Shown here: positions 44,152 to 55,847 of the stretch, one piece after another
How the letters are laid out: the number at the start of each line of letters is the position of its first letter
How positions within the stretch are numbered: the stretch's first letter is position 1
Made by a program: the position numbers and the translations under genes
Assembly (NCBI GenBank): GCA_030765055.1
Contig: CM060958.1
Location: 85,507,124 to 85,571,123, forward strand
Source: Mantis religiosa
Taxonomy: Eukaryota > Arthropoda > Insecta > Mantodea > Mantidae
DNA length: 64,000 bases
Direction of reading: 5' to 3'
The notes under the pieces: model-generated
What the model was told of the DNA's origin: nothing
Databases searched by the model: none
Seen by the model: the letters and a program-made list of their open reading frames with translations, nothing else

Positions 44152-44157
44152 AATAAA
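44152..44157 (+). terminator. LTR polyadenylation signal AATAAA
   Basis: AATAAA about 195 bases downstream of the putative start site and about 55 bases before the LTR end, followed by TTTTTGAGTTGTG, a plausible GT-rich downstream element. Confidence 0.65.
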
Positions 44158-44699
44158 GAACATTTTTGAGTTGTGCAATTGGACTTGCAATTTCACTAAC
44201 CCACAAAGTTACAATATTTCTAACAACATATGTAAGCTTTTCTTCCTTTTATATACTGACTCAACTATAATAGCTTAGCCAAGTTTGTTTTATTTGATAG
44301 TAAAATTTAAACAAAAAGTTGTCATTAATAACCTGTCGTTGTCCGTTATTTGATAGTTCATTCATACAACATTTAGACTTTGTTGTGATTGAGCAATGGC
44401 CTTTAGCATTCAACATACACAAACCGAATTTATACTGTTTTCTTAACATCCGCTGGAACTCTACAAACTTTCATGGTTCTTCACAAGTACTGGTCTGCAG
44501 CAGCTCATTTCATTCAGTTGATCATTTTCACAGATTATTTTTTGTTTAGTTCTTTAATTATTTGTCTAACGTATTGTGAACGCTTAATCTCCATTACTTC
44601 TGATTTCTTGCGTGGACTGACAGTGGTGCACTAATATGCTTTTCCCAACTGAATGAGTGATCAGTCCGATGAAAGTGGGTAGAGAGTTTGTAAGAACAT

Positions 44700-44925
44700 T
44701 TTCTACAAGGATGAATAAGTGGATGATATACATTTATGATTAAATGAATGAAAGGAAAGGCGATTATGAAGCAGTCGGTGGAATGAATAGACAAAAACTT
44801 CAGAGAAAACCTGACCAGAAGTCGCTTTGTCCAGCACAATTCCCATATGCGTTCTACTGGGATTGAACGCGGATCCCTTTGGTAGGAGGCGAAAAGCTTA
44901 ACCACTTGGTCATGGCACCGCCTGA
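44700..44925 (-). repeat. tRNA-derived SINE, family 2
   Basis: On the minus strand the head runs from about 44923: GGCGGTGCCATGACCAAGTGG (A-box region), then CGCGTTCAATCCC (B box). A body similar to that at 8530-8735 follows (CCTACCAAAGGGATCC against CTTACCAAAGTGGCCC, and GTGCTGGACAAAG against TTGTGGTGGACAAC). The body fades near 44700. Its 5' end lies three to five bases from the left TA of the mariner at 44928. Confidence 0.75.
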
Positions 44926-44927
44926 TA

Positions 44928-46140
44928 TACGAGGGCTGTTCAATAAAGAATGATCATAATTTTTACGGTCATAATTTTTCGCACTAACATTAAATCTTAT
45001 TATATTCTGTTAGCTTAATGTTAAACAAACACGCCGTAGTAGTTTCATTGTTGGTACTCCTGGTTCCCGCCTGTGAGAACAAGGCAACTTCAGATATCTT
45101 CAATATCACCTTACCGCCGTAATGGAGGTAGCACGCGAGGAACAATATGCGGCTTTGAAATTCTCCTTTCGTCTCAACAAATCTTCAGTTGAGGCCTATA
45201 CAATGTTAAACGAGGCCTATGGAGAGTCCATTCTTCCCCACAGCTCAGCTCGAAGGTGGTTTAAAATGTTAAAAGAGGGGATACAATAAATTTCAAAGGA
45301 AGGTGGATCCAGTGCTCCAGTTACTGCTCCTACGGAAGAAAACACCAACACTTCTGACGAATTACCTTAAGATCACTTTCTGAAATACTGAACATTTCAT
45401 TGGGTGCCACCCACACGTGACAGAAAAATTACACATGAGACGTGTTAGTGCGCAATGGGTTCCAAGACTGTTGAGACTGTTGAGACAAAAGGAGATTGCC
45501 ATGCAGTTCTGCATGTAGTTAAAGTTGATGTTAAAGGAAGATCTGGAGTTTCTTTCAAACGTAATCACTACTGATGAAACTTTTGATCCTGAAAGCAAAC
45601 AGCAAAGCTCAGTGTGGAAATGTCCTTCATCACCAACCCCACCAAAAGCAAAAGTGACTGCTTCTGCTGGGAAAGTTATGACAATACTACAGGGATGTCC
45701 TGAAAACATTGAAAGTCCATATCAGGCGCTAAAAGACCACATTTCCGTGAAGCAGGCTGGATGCTGCACCACGATAATGCGCGGCCGATTATTGCCAATG
45801 TTGTTGCTGAATATCTTGCAAAAATCAACGTGAAGTGCATCCCTTACCCTCCCTATACTCCGGATTTAGCCTCATGTGACTTTGCTATTCCCTAACTTGA
45901 AGAAACGTCTTCGTGGGAGACATCATCCATCATCACAAGCAGTGGTGAAGGCTGCGGAGGTGATTTTGAAGAATCTCTCAAAAAAGATTTCTAGCATGTC
46001 TTTGAAGACTGGCAGAAACGCTGGGACAAGTGTATCGCATTCAGGGAGACTATTTTGAGAAGGACCAACAAAATTATGAGGATAAGTAAAAGGTACGTTG
46101 TCAAAAAATGTGATCATTCTTATTTGAATAACCCTCACAC
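44928..46140 (+). mobile_element. mariner element, full length (~1.2 kb)
   Basis: The left end TACGAGGGCTGTTCAATAAA and the complement of the right end, GTGAGGGTTATTCAAATAAG, continue with GAATGATCA on both sides. They are clear inverted repeats with TA at the left. The last bases of the right end have drifted. A broken plus-strand transposase fills the interior. Confidence 0.88.
45122..46090 (+). pseudogene. mariner transposase (DD34D), frameshifted
   Basis: ATG at 45122 begins MEVAREEQYAALKFSFRLNK and SSVEAYTMLNEAYGES, the helix-turn-helix, ending at a stop near 45287. The catalytic part resumes at 45525 with LEFLSNVITTDETFDPESKQ, where the first Asp is kept but the Trp after DE is now Phe. 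The second motif is HHDNARPIIANVVAEYLAK (about 45770), with HT changed to II. The third is PYTPDLASCDFAI (about 45855). The C-terminus has LKKRLRGRHH and a frame-shifted DWQKRWDKCIAFRGDYFE. All three acidic residues survive although the frame is broken at least three times. Confidence 0.88.
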
Positions 46141-47460
46141 ATTATCTTGTTGAATAAGTATTAGTATTTTGTAATAATAGTGGAAGAGTATAGAAACATG
46201 TGAATGTAAGCATATCAGTCAGATCTGGATGGATTTAAACAAGTTCCTATTTGGCATACAGAATTCGTTGGTCTTGTGTGCTACACAGAGTGATATAAGG
46301 TATGTTTGATCGCCCAGAGTTTGGCTTGAGCCACTATGGGAGGTACATCAGTTCTACCAACCGTGCAGCCCAACATTTTCGTCATTTGTTCGAGACACCG
46401 GTGAGGACACAATTTCAAAATGCTTTAATATTCCATCTTGCCTGGTGGGTACAAACAATGCATACGCATATGGAAATCAAGGTGCGGTATGCTCGCTGTG
46501 TTCTTGAATTGCTACATTTGGACAGATGGATATGGAGAATTAATATGCAGGCCCTTTCATTATGTTCTGTACACAAGAGAGACGTCGCTGCTCTGGAAAT
46601 GAAATTATACCAGTTTGGTTCCGGCGCTTAGCTTTCGTCATCCAATTTACCGCTGTCGCGTTCACAATCAACAACGTAAACTGTCTCACAGCATCTTGGG
46701 AGATGAGCCGCAAACGAGAATCTTGTTCGCCACTTTCTCGCGCATCCGTAGACATTGGCAAAAGCAGGGTTTATTCTTATCCTATCCTATTGCCTAGGAG
46801 TATTGCATTCCATCTGAAAATTCTATACGGAGATGTCAACCGGAATAGGTATTTGAAGGATTCTGGATCCAACAAGAAAGCATATTTAGAAAAAAGGTTC
46901 CTCATGCTTGTATGTGTGTGTTTTTACGGCATACCACAAGCATGAAACGTCCTATAGATACTATCGAACTTCTATTTAAAGTTCAGTATCTTCGAAGGAT
47001 GCAGCTAGATTTTGAAGGAACACTCTACACCCCACACTAACTATTACACAACATATTTGGACATGTTTTACGTTTATTTTCTCTAAAATGGGTACAACAT
47101 TTTGATTAAGGAAATAGCATAAACTTAAGATAATTATATGCCAAATAAAATATCTTGAATTCTGCAGTAATTATTCGCGGATTCCTATTTGTTTTGGAGG
47201 AATATAATATCGACCATTTTTTGAAGTATTAAGTTTATTAAAGCGCGGTTGCTACTCAGTTTATGCCGAAGCCATGCAAATCGTAAGGAATTTGAAGGCA
47301 TACAGAGGTGATCCGCTTCTGTTTCTTGTATCCCCTTGTAAATACATATCCTTAAACCTTTTACTTTCTGGATATTTGTTGAACATTGTTAGTTATAATG
47401 GAACGTTACTTTGCATGAAATTCATTTTTTTTCCTTCTGAAAAATAATACAATATGTAAC
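46141..47460. other. Unclassified; more balanced composition at 46270-46800
   Basis: The part 46270-46800 has overlapping frames on both strands (for example 46562-46945 plus and 46540-46761 minus), none with a motif I recognise or clear splice borders. It may be an old repeat. The rest is AT-rich. Confidence 0.3.
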
Positions 47461-48114
47461 ATTTTTAACTTTATAAAATTCAATTATGCGTTAAATTATG
47501 GAAATCCTAAGACCACTTGATATCAAGAAAGGGATTTCTGAGTTACTTTATCCTCTTTAAGGATCGATTCTGCATATGTGAACGGACGTGAAGAAAAATT
47601 GCATAGTGAGGGACATTTTAAATTATAGAACTGTAAGAAAAATATATCAGATGTTGGAAAATTCCTATGGTTTTCATTCTTTATTATTTTAAGGAAAGCT
47701 GAATAGAAACTGATTAGATTAGATTGATTTGCGTTCAGTAGGTTCACTTGTAGCCAGAAAAGGCTGTGAACATTGAACATGTCCTGAGGTATAAAGTTTA
47801 ATAGCATATATATGTACAAAAGTTAACATAAGACACACATTATAGTATACAGGCAATATGAACAACAATATGGAAAACAAAGCAGGGATAATTATATATG
47901 ATACAAAATAAAACACTTTTTAACTCAGCTTTCACTTGTCTTATGCCAGTACATCTCAACCTTTTGCAATGGATACCATTCTGGTTATTTCTTAAATACA
48001 TATACATTAAAACTAAACTTTCAACATGCATCAAAGACTTATTGCTAATGATTTGTCAATGAAACAGTTAGATACTACTTACGCTCTGTAAGCATTAATG
48101 TTACAGAAGCATTA

Positions 48115-49021
48115 TCAGGATAATTTGTCATTCAGATAATCTTGTACAGAATAAAAAGATTTAGAGCAAAGGTTCTCTCTTAACAGCATTTTAAAAGCAC
48201 CGAAATTATCAATTTTTTCTTTAAGAACATTAGGAAGTGCGCCAAATATTTTGATAGTTTTATAATGCACACCTTTCTGGAAGCAAGAAAGTTTAGCACT
48301 GGGATAATGGATATACTTTTGTCTAGTGTTTATTCTGTGAATTACATTATTTGTTGCAAATAAGGCACGATTGAATACAAAGAATTTCAGGATCGAGAGT
48401 ATATACATGCAAGGAAGCGTTAATATCTTCAAACTTCTAAAACGATCTTTACAGGAGCATCTGTTGTGCGTGTTAGTAATGATTCTTATAACCATCTTTT
48501 GCATAAGAAATGTTTTTTTACTTTCTACTGAGTTGCCCCAAAATAATATTCCGTGTTCCATAATAGAGTTAAAGTGTGCATAATACACTAATCTAAGTGT
48601 GAGAACTCACATTAACCAGCTCTCGGATAGCATAACAGGCAGTGCTGAGTTTAGATAAGATATAATTTATGTGAGCTTTCCAATCTAAACATCTGTCCAC
48701 TTGAAGGCCCGGAAATTTTATGCTGTCAATTTCTTCTAATAACATATCATTAATCCCGATATCTATTTGAGTATGTTACGTACGACAGGTTATAAATTTG
48801 ACCACTTTTGTTTTGTCTAGATTCACAGATAGTTTGTTCGCTTTAAACCAGCATGACATACAGTTCAAAACATAATTCAATTTAAATATACACTCGTTTA
48901 AATTTATACTGGTCACCAGGACACTAGTGTCATCGGCGAAAAGAACTGTACTTGCAATGTCCTTTATATAATATCCTTTATGCAATGATACTTTTAAAAT
49001 CAAACATTCTTGAACATTTTA
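48115..49021 (-). pseudogene. Non-LTR retrotransposon reverse transcriptase, 3' part (jockey/CR1-like)
   Basis: The first piece (48776-49003) holds the catalytic motif C as VLFADDTSVLV followed by CWFKANKLSVNLDKTKVVKF, the usual thumb entry. The second (48115-48588, 157 residues) has YYAHFNSIMEHGILFWGNS, KTFLMQKMVIRIITN, ILTLPCMYIL and IHRINTRQKYIHYPSAKLS, then FYSVQDYLN near the stop. This is the characteristic C-terminal region after the reverse transcriptase in jockey/CR1-type LINEs. Motif A and the endonuclease are missing, so the copy is 5'-truncated. A frameshift lies between the two pieces at about 48590-48775. The C-terminal 157-residue frame is surprisingly clean. Confidence 0.85.
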
Positions 49022-49730
49022 TTAAACTGTTATTTTAGCTACCGCTCAGAGTGAACATGTCTTATTTTGATTTTCATTAGAATTTTCTGTATGTCCGATA
49101 ATGGACAAGAAGATCTTTCACCACAGACACTGAAGTTGCTCAGGAATATTAGTTTAAACTCTTAAGAAGTTTTCTTTCTTTTTGATGGTGAGATTATTTA
49201 GTAGCGGACTCAATGATAAAATTACCAAAACGACATTGTTAACTTATGTGTGGTACCCTCTTTTAATGGGAGTTTTCCTTTAATTTTGTTTATGTTTTAC
49301 TATTAAACCAAAATATATGAAGTGCATCTGCCATTTTTATGTGTGAATGCTTCATTATTTCACAACAAAATTGTTTGAACAGCTGTTTATGTGAATTATT
49401 TTTTGGTATAAATGATTAACTTTGCCATAAATTATTGAATCTAAGCAAAATTAAACTCTATAATAATAAAAAGCTTCTAATTGTTGATATAGAATTGGTA
49501 TTATAGTTTGGTGTTAATAATATTAGTTATTTGAAAATTAATTGGCAAAATTTTTTAATAAAAATGGGTTATCATTAAAAACGTAATCCAAGCTTCTTTA
49601 ATAAACAGCTAACTGTAAAAATTTAGAGCAGAAGGAATGTCTCTACACCAATTACAAAGTTCAGACTAATATCTTGAACAATGTTCGGAGATAATAGGTA
49701 GATTAACATTTAGTAGATTTAACACTGGGA
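49022..49730. other. No recognised feature
   Basis: AT-rich with no recognised coding or repeat signature. Confidence 0.4.
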
Positions 49731-49759
49731 GTATAGTAATTTCCCTGAAGCCTCTGCCT

Positions 49760-49976
49760 GTGCAGAAACTGATCTCCTGATCTGTCAGTGCTGGCAACCT
49801 GCCATAGCCAACAGTCAGACATGTTGAACCGTGCAGATGCCATTATTCGTGCGGCTGGCCGCATCACAACACAGGCACTGGCGCTGAAACTGCCGTTAAG
49901 CAATGAAGGCATGCGTTATTGTCAGGACTCTCGAGTATCTGAAGTTGGACTCAAACTAGTTAGTTACGGCAGATGA
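49760..49976 (+). pseudogene. Probable mariner-type helix-turn-helix fragment
   Basis: The plus strand reads NRADAIIRAAGRITTQALAL then KLPLSNEGM, which resembles the second DNA-binding segment of mariner transposases (compare RVDDTIRGDRRVTTGELC at 31.0 kb). Nothing catalytic follows. This is a short and uncertain match. Confidence 0.4.
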
Positions 49977-50544
49977 TGCTACTCTATAGCCCATATCACC
50001 TGTTTCACTACAAAACCTGTCTATTTACATGACTAGCCTCTGTGATTAGGCATACTTTATGCTTCTCTGTGTTTCGTGATGGATCGTCTATCCCAGGGCC
50101 GGGAAGATGAACACCCGAAATGTGAAATGCTTTACCCTTACAATCACCCACTCCTTTTTTATCTGTCAAGTGAACGGTGTCGGTCCTTCAGCTCTTCACC
50201 AAGGTGAGGAGTTGTGGTCCTTCGGGTTTTGGACGTAATCAAATGCATACTTTGAACACGATATTTGGATAGAAAAGTACAAAGAGGGAAGTGGCACTAG
50301 ATAATTGAGTGAAGGACGTAGCGACAATCATATTGGCATTGTGAGAGAAATCGCTCACAGTACTGACCTAAGTCAAACGTTAAGTTGACAAAAGTAGTTC
50401 TATAGAATTAACATGTTTATTGCCTTTGTTTTGTTATACAATAGTTGTTATGCAGTTACCTTTAGCTGCTAAAGACATTTAATTTCTATAAGGTATCCCT
50501 AAAAATAATCATCACAATCTACCCAAAATACATTTAAAGTGCTT

Positions 50545-51690
50545 AAATCATCATCATCTTCAAGAATTGGGCCCTGTGACCCGTTCCGATCTTTTCAAGA
50601 GACTACTGATCCTTCCAGCGTAGAGCTGGGCGTCCCATATTTCTCTTTTCCTTCAGCATAGGTACAATCTATAACTCTTCTTGGAAGTCGTTCCGCGTCC
50701 ATTCTTAAAATATGGGTTTTCCATTCATTTTTGTTCTTTATTATTTTACTGTTTAAATTAAAAATCCCAAGCTCTTCTCTTATTTTTTCGTTTCTTACGT
50801 GGTCTATTCTTTTATAACCTGCCAAGCTTCTCAAAACTCTCATCTCTGCCGATTCTAATCGTTTGCGTTGGTTCTTTGCCAGTGTCCATATTTCGGAACC
50901 GTTTGTTAATGTTGGGACTGACATTATCTTATAAAATTTCATCTGTGTTTCCTTTCGTGTTTCCCTGTTCAGCGTTCTTATTATAGTCCCACACATTTGA
51001 TTAAATCTGTTTAATTTCATATCCATACCCTTGTTGTTATTTGCTACTGCTACTGTGTAGCCTAGATAGTTAAAACTATTAACCTGTTCTATTATTTTAT
51101 TGTTTATAACTACTTTTGCTCTTATGTTGACATTTCCTCTAAAAGCCATTACTTTTTGTGTTCTGAGATGGAAAGGTTATATGTTTCCGCTATGTTGTTT
51201 AAACTATATACTGCTTTTTGCATGTCATCTTCTGAGTGGGATATTATCACTTGGTCATCAGTAAATAATACTGTATTTAAAATTATGTTTCCATTCAGTA
51301 CATTTATTTTATACTTTGCTGCCATTCTTGTACCATATTATCAATATAGACATTAAAGTGTATAGGCGATAGAGGGCATCCTTGCCGTACTCCTTTATTT
51401 ATTCAACTGCTTCTGTTTTCCTTACATTATTTATTATTCCTACTGTAGTGTTTTTATACATACCTTGTACAGTCCCTATTAAATGTGCCACAATTTTCCA
51501 TCGCTATCCAAAGTTTATCCCTTAAAACCGAATCGAAGGCTTTAACATAGTCAACAAAAAGCATAAATGTGTCAACATTATATCCTTTTTGTTTTTCAAT
51601 TAGTTGTTGAATTATAATTATACTATCCGTGCATGATCTTCCTCTAGAATATACATAATTAAATAGTGACGTATTCATAATGATACTACC
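50545..51690 (-). pseudogene. LINE reverse transcriptase and 3' end with (GAT)n tail (RTE-like)
   Basis: From 51678 downward the minus strand encodes YSRGRSCTDSIIIIQQLIEK and FVDYVKAFDSV (motif A, about 51540). GVRQGCPLSPIHFNVYIDNM (motif B region, about 51370) and LFTDDQVIISHSEDD (motif C with FTDDQ, about 51255) follow. A 184-residue frame (50595-51149) covers IIEQVNSFNYLGYTVAVANN, TLNRETRKETQMKFYKIMSV, GSEIWTLAKNQRKRLESAEM and WKTHILRMDAERLPRR. The 3' end then reads ACGGGTCACAGGGCCC and finishes in GAT triplets (about 50548-50560). The 5' part is missing. Stops follow motif B and motif C. Related copies are at 26.0, 61 and 63.6 kb. Confidence 0.88.
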
Positions 51691-53130
51691 TTGCTGTTTT
51701 CTTTCAAATATGGGTTTCCAATGTCCGGCTGCATACTAGATGGCCTTAGATGTACAACACATTGAATATGTCCATCCGAACCGCTACTGGATAGCAGGTT
51801 CTTGCTCAGTGTCAATGTGCTATACGCTGTTTACATTGATAACTAGTACCAAACATGGTCAATAATTTGCTTGGGAAATGTGTGTACAAATCCAATACTT
51901 TCCCGAACTGCGCAGTGGTGAGTTGCTTTGAAGATTTATGGGCTCCAGCATGAGCCGAATTGAAATGCCCCCTTACAGTGAAAGCTCATAATGTATCCAA
52001 TGTTTGTAAGACATTTCAAGGCGCTTTACCATCGGGAAAGAAAACTTTTTACTGCCGGTCCTGATTAAACATTTGCCGTAGCACATGTATACCACCATGT
52101 ATTGATAAGACTACTACGCCACTATAAACATACTCAATCAGTTCATCTGTTTGTTGAAAGTAGTGGAGGTGAAAGTGTGGGTAAATTCACACTTATATTG
52201 CCTTCCTTCCCGGCTCTATCTGTTCTTTGAACAATGCGCACTATTGTTTTGACTTCAGACTTGGCTAATTACCCAGCGTAACCATTTCATTTATTTAAAT
52301 TTTCCAATAAGTATGTAGTTCTGTGGAATGTTAAAATGACTGTAATGCAAGGAGGAATAGGTAGCATACGCATCACACAATTTGAAAGGATTTAAATGAT
52401 TCTTTAAATCTATTTAATAATTTAAGTAAAAAGAATTATTTAGAATATTGAATAATGGTATGAAAAAGTTATTATCCAAAATTTATGAAGAAATGTATAA
52501 AAGTTGAATGATATTGATTTGTCGTTATGGTAACGGCAAAAAGACTATATAAGCACCTGGACTGGAGGTGATTCTTTCTTCTTCATTTGCTCAACATGGT
52601 GAAAGGACGTGTAAGTCCGCAAATAGATGCTCATGTGCAAAGGCAATTTTGATGTGTAAGAATATATGTATCAGTATATTTTACTTGGTGCAACAGAAAA
52701 GTAATTATTGGTGAACAGTTAAAAGGATTGCACCAGAGAATATTGATATCCATTGATTTATGCTAAAAAAGTTTCATTCATAATAAATCTCAAAGTTTCG
52801 AGATTCGTTGGGGAAATTATAAATAATGTTTTATTTAAAACAACATTATGCTTCCATATCCGCGACTACCCCTGAAAAGAGTCCATGCAGATACCAGAGC
52901 AGCCAAGGGACGACTAGATCGAACTCCGAGAACTTTGAAGAAGTCCATCGTCTCCCAACTTCTTTCTACACCCCACATTGGAACATTTTCTTTCAAATTT
53001 TACAAAGTACTAGAAATTATACTGACCTCGTTTAACTATAATGAGGTTAATGCTGTTATAAACAACGTAAACAATGTGAACATTAGGATTGTTTTAATTT
53101 TGCCGACAGAGACACCCAGAACGATATGGA
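51691..53130. other. No firm feature; TATA-like site near 52545
   Basis: CTATATAAGCACC (about 52545) followed by a start codon in AACATGGTGAAAGGACG looks promoter-like, but the frame closes quickly and no further signal supports a gene. The rest is unrecognised. Confidence 0.25.
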
Positions 53131-53149
53131 CAGCAATATCTTCACATTG

Positions 53150-53368
53150 TCCGCCTTGGTAGCATGTCTGCCTCACGTTCAAGAGGTCCCGATTTCGAAT
53201 CTCGGTCAGGGTGAGCTACCTGGATAAGGTTTTTTCCGGGGTTTCCCTTATCCTGTAAGACAAATGTCAGGTAACTCTAAGCTCCATGGACCCAGGACTC
53301 ATTTGAGCACCATTTCATCCATTCCATTCACAGTCAGATATGACAACGTTGGAGGACGTAAATTAAAA
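53150..53368 (+). repeat. tRNA-derived SINE, family 1, with target-site duplication
   Basis: Starts CCGCCTTGGTAGCATGTCTG (the head lacks about 11 bases of the A-arm) with B-box GATTTCGAATCTCGG, then the full body, a small deletion before AACGTTGG, and a short AAATTAAAA end. ATCTTCACATTG is present at 53138-53149 and 53369-53380, a 12-bp target duplication. Confidence 0.93.
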
Positions 53369-53699
53369 ATCTTCACATTGAGAAAAAATCTGAAATACTT
53401 TAGCACAATTATCTTCTCAAAGAAATTCTGGATAAATATGTAGCAAGCTTGGCATTTAACAATAGTACCCTCCAAATATGCGATAAGATAATTTAAGAAA
53501 ATATTAGATGATCTCACAAGTGAAATATTTTTTGATTTTGTTGTTTTGGAAAATTTATTGTGTTTCTTTGGTTCGGCAATGCTATTTACAGGATACCATG
53601 GCTAGTCTAAAGTACATTGAGAGCATGTATCAATCTTCAGTTGTTAGTAAAGAAAACACAAAATGGAGATAAAGTTTGAGCTTAGCGTCCTTTTAAAAC

Positions 53700-54925
53700 A
53701 CTACTGGAAACAAAGATTATAAAGCTCTTGCAACAACTCGAAACATATTTGGAAGGAGAGCGTGTGGCACAATGATGGTTCCAAGATTACAACAATGGAG
53801 ACGAAATCACTAAAGATTCCCACGTGCTGGAAGACAAAGTATGGAATATTGAGGATACATGGCAAGTTTTGCGAGAAAATCCGCAAAAAACGTACTCGTA
53901 GTTCTTCAGAAAAAGTTGGTGCATCAAACGATATAATACATCGTTACATAAAGACACTTGGAAGACCGTATAGAAGCTTTAGATCTGTACCTCATGAACT
54001 GACACTTCAACAGGCTGAACAGTGGATATCTGACGTCAGTTTATCCGTAATCCCATGGATGTTAAGTCCAGAGGTTCTACTCCTATTATTCCTGGACCCA
54101 TAGGACCGAGGACCCCGGCCTCCTACCCGGGAGCGATGGATACGCCACTTACGCGCGTAAACCCTGCAGGGAAGACTATCGAAAACCTCGGTGAAGCCGC
54201 CTGGTGATCTAGCACACTTTCTACTATCTCTGCAGGCTAGTAACCGGGACTTATTAGGCGACCCTCTACCCCTTCCGGGCGGCCGTAACCTGGCCGAAGG
54301 TACCCAATTCCCCGTGGATGTCGGGAACACACTGCCCCCTCGAGTCCAACCCAATCCGAACAGTTCCCCAACGGGAGGGGGTCGGCAGTTCGGCCCAAGG
54401 TTCCTCTAGTAACGTCAGAGGTACCACGAGTGCTAAGGATCCGCAGCGCCCGCACCTCTGCAGCTGAAGGAGACGGATCCCCTCCGCTACGGGATCCCAT
54501 GGATGATAGATTTGTCAGGGGAATTGTCACTTGTGATGAAAAATGAGTATATTACCGAAATCCTGATGTCTCGAAACGGTGCTCGATCCCCGCCAACCTG
54601 CCGAAGTCATCGTTAAAATAAATCAATTCGGTGCCAAAGTAAAGTTGTGTGTCTGGTGGTTTTGAAGGTTTGATTCACTGGAAGTTTGCTCCAAACGGGC
54701 GGGCGTTTGATGCGTATCTTTATTCTCAACAACTGGAACGAGTTCATGAAATTTTGAGACGTAGATACCCAGTATTAGTTAACCAAAATAGAGTTTTATT
54801 GCAACAGGACAATGCAACACCTCATATTGCACGAACAATGACTATAAATTATGAAATATTAATTATTCGTAATAGTTTGTACTGGGGTAGCAACGGATTC
54901 TACTGTAGACAATGAAAGATGCGGT
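53700..54925 (+). pseudogene. mariner transposase split by a GC-rich insertion
   Basis: Before the insertion the plus strand encodes KRTRSSSEKVGASNDIIHRY, IKTLGRPYRSFRSVPHELTL and QQAEQWISDVSLSVIP. After it comes RFVRGIVTCDEK with the first Asp, then a stop and YYRNPDVSK. A 74-residue stretch follows with GGFEGLIHWKFAPNGRAFDA, YLYSQQLERVHEILRRRYPV and LLQQDNATPHIARTMT, which holds the second Asp. The C-terminal third, with the third Asp, is absent beyond about 54860. The first part includes the second helix-turn-helix. No terminal repeats were found. Confidence 0.8.
54062..54493 (-). mobile_element. 432-bp GC-rich insertion with 12-bp target-site duplication
   Basis: ATCCCATGGATG stands at 54050-54061 and at 54494-54505 on either side of an unrelated, strongly GC-rich block that interrupts the mariner transposase. 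On the minus strand it starts CCCGTAGCGGAGGGG and ends GTAGAACCTCTGGACTTAA, with no poly(A). The duplication length suits target-primed retrotransposition, so it may be a SINE or the truncated 3' end of a LINE. I do not recognise the family. Frames through it (54007-54354, 54237-54530) have no motif. Confidence 0.85.
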
Positions 54926-55847
54926 CGGTTCAACATCACACATCTTCCTGTCGTGGAGAAACTCAGGTGTAAGAGCTAGTTTTGCTTTATTGCTGTCAGT
55001 CTAGATTGTATAGTAACATTTTCTCTCGTATAAGAAGGTATAAGGAGGCGCTGTTGAAACGGCAGTCATACTGAGCGGATGTTGATAATAATCTGCAAGT
55101 AGCGGTAAATCGGATAATTTAGAGAAAGGAGAAATCTCTGACTGAGAGCAATGCAAGCAGGAGCTCACAAGTGGCTAAACCAACCAAAGGCCGCGCTTTA
55201 ACGAGGTTGACCCTTTTGAAGTATTTGCGGCAGCTCTAACGAATCCTCTCTTTGACTACGACCAAGTAAGGAAGTATTCTCCCCGCTTTATCACGGTATG
55301 GCTATTTTGCTGTGAAGCAGAATCGATTTCCGCCCAACGTCTTCTTCATGCCCACTGCTGTGGGGAAAGCGGCATGGATTCCACAAAGCCTTTATATCAT
55401 GCATACGTCCTATACTTGCGAAATAATTCCAACGTTCCAGAAAGGATACAACCAACGAGAAAAATGTTACAAGTTGAAAAATTCTACATAGACGTATATT
55501 TCGCTGTGCCGTACATTATTGCTAGTAGAAGCGTAACATGAAGTTCGTATATTTATTTGATACATAGAGAAGAAAATGGAAGTTAAACAAAAAAATTGTG
55601 AAATATAAAATTCAAAGTTAAGCATTCTTTTTCGCTTTGTAACGTTGGTTACTTGGACAGATTTTAACTGAAACGTGTGAAGTGTTATTCACGGCTGTAC
55701 AGAACAAATAAAAATGAATAAATCCTAATAAATTTTATTATACTATGTGAGTAAAAGGTATTGAAAAATGCCTGTAACTTCGCTGTTGCAACTCTATGAA
55801 CTAACAACTTTCTTAGAAAAGCTGTAAGACATCAACAGCTCACACAT
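54926..55847. other. No recognised feature
   Basis: The part 55090-55400 is of mixed composition but carries no motif I can name. The rest is AT-rich. Confidence 0.35.

Larger units (their letters stand above)
43711..44213 (+). mobile_element. Solo LTR of a Gypsy-like retrotransposon
   Basis: The 503-bp segment begins TGTCATCCGAACG and ends AAGTTACA, the usual TG...CA form. It is flanked by the same 4 bases, ATAT, at 43707-43710 and 44214-44217. Four-base duplications are typical of Gypsy and related integrases. The interior is GC-richer than its surroundings and holds a promoter and a polyadenylation signal in the right order. No primer-binding site or coding region follows, so this is a solo LTR left by recombination. 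The 67-residue frame at 43799 is incidental. Confidence 0.85.

Noticed and set aside
46562..46945. 127-residue plus-strand ORF
   Set aside because: No recognisable domain, overlapping equally open minus-strand frame and no splice borders. Probably chance in a balanced-composition segment.
52540..52620. TATA-like promoter with start codon
   Set aside because: The downstream frame closes within about 20 codons and no exon or donor could be supported. TATA-like strings are frequent in AT-rich DNA.
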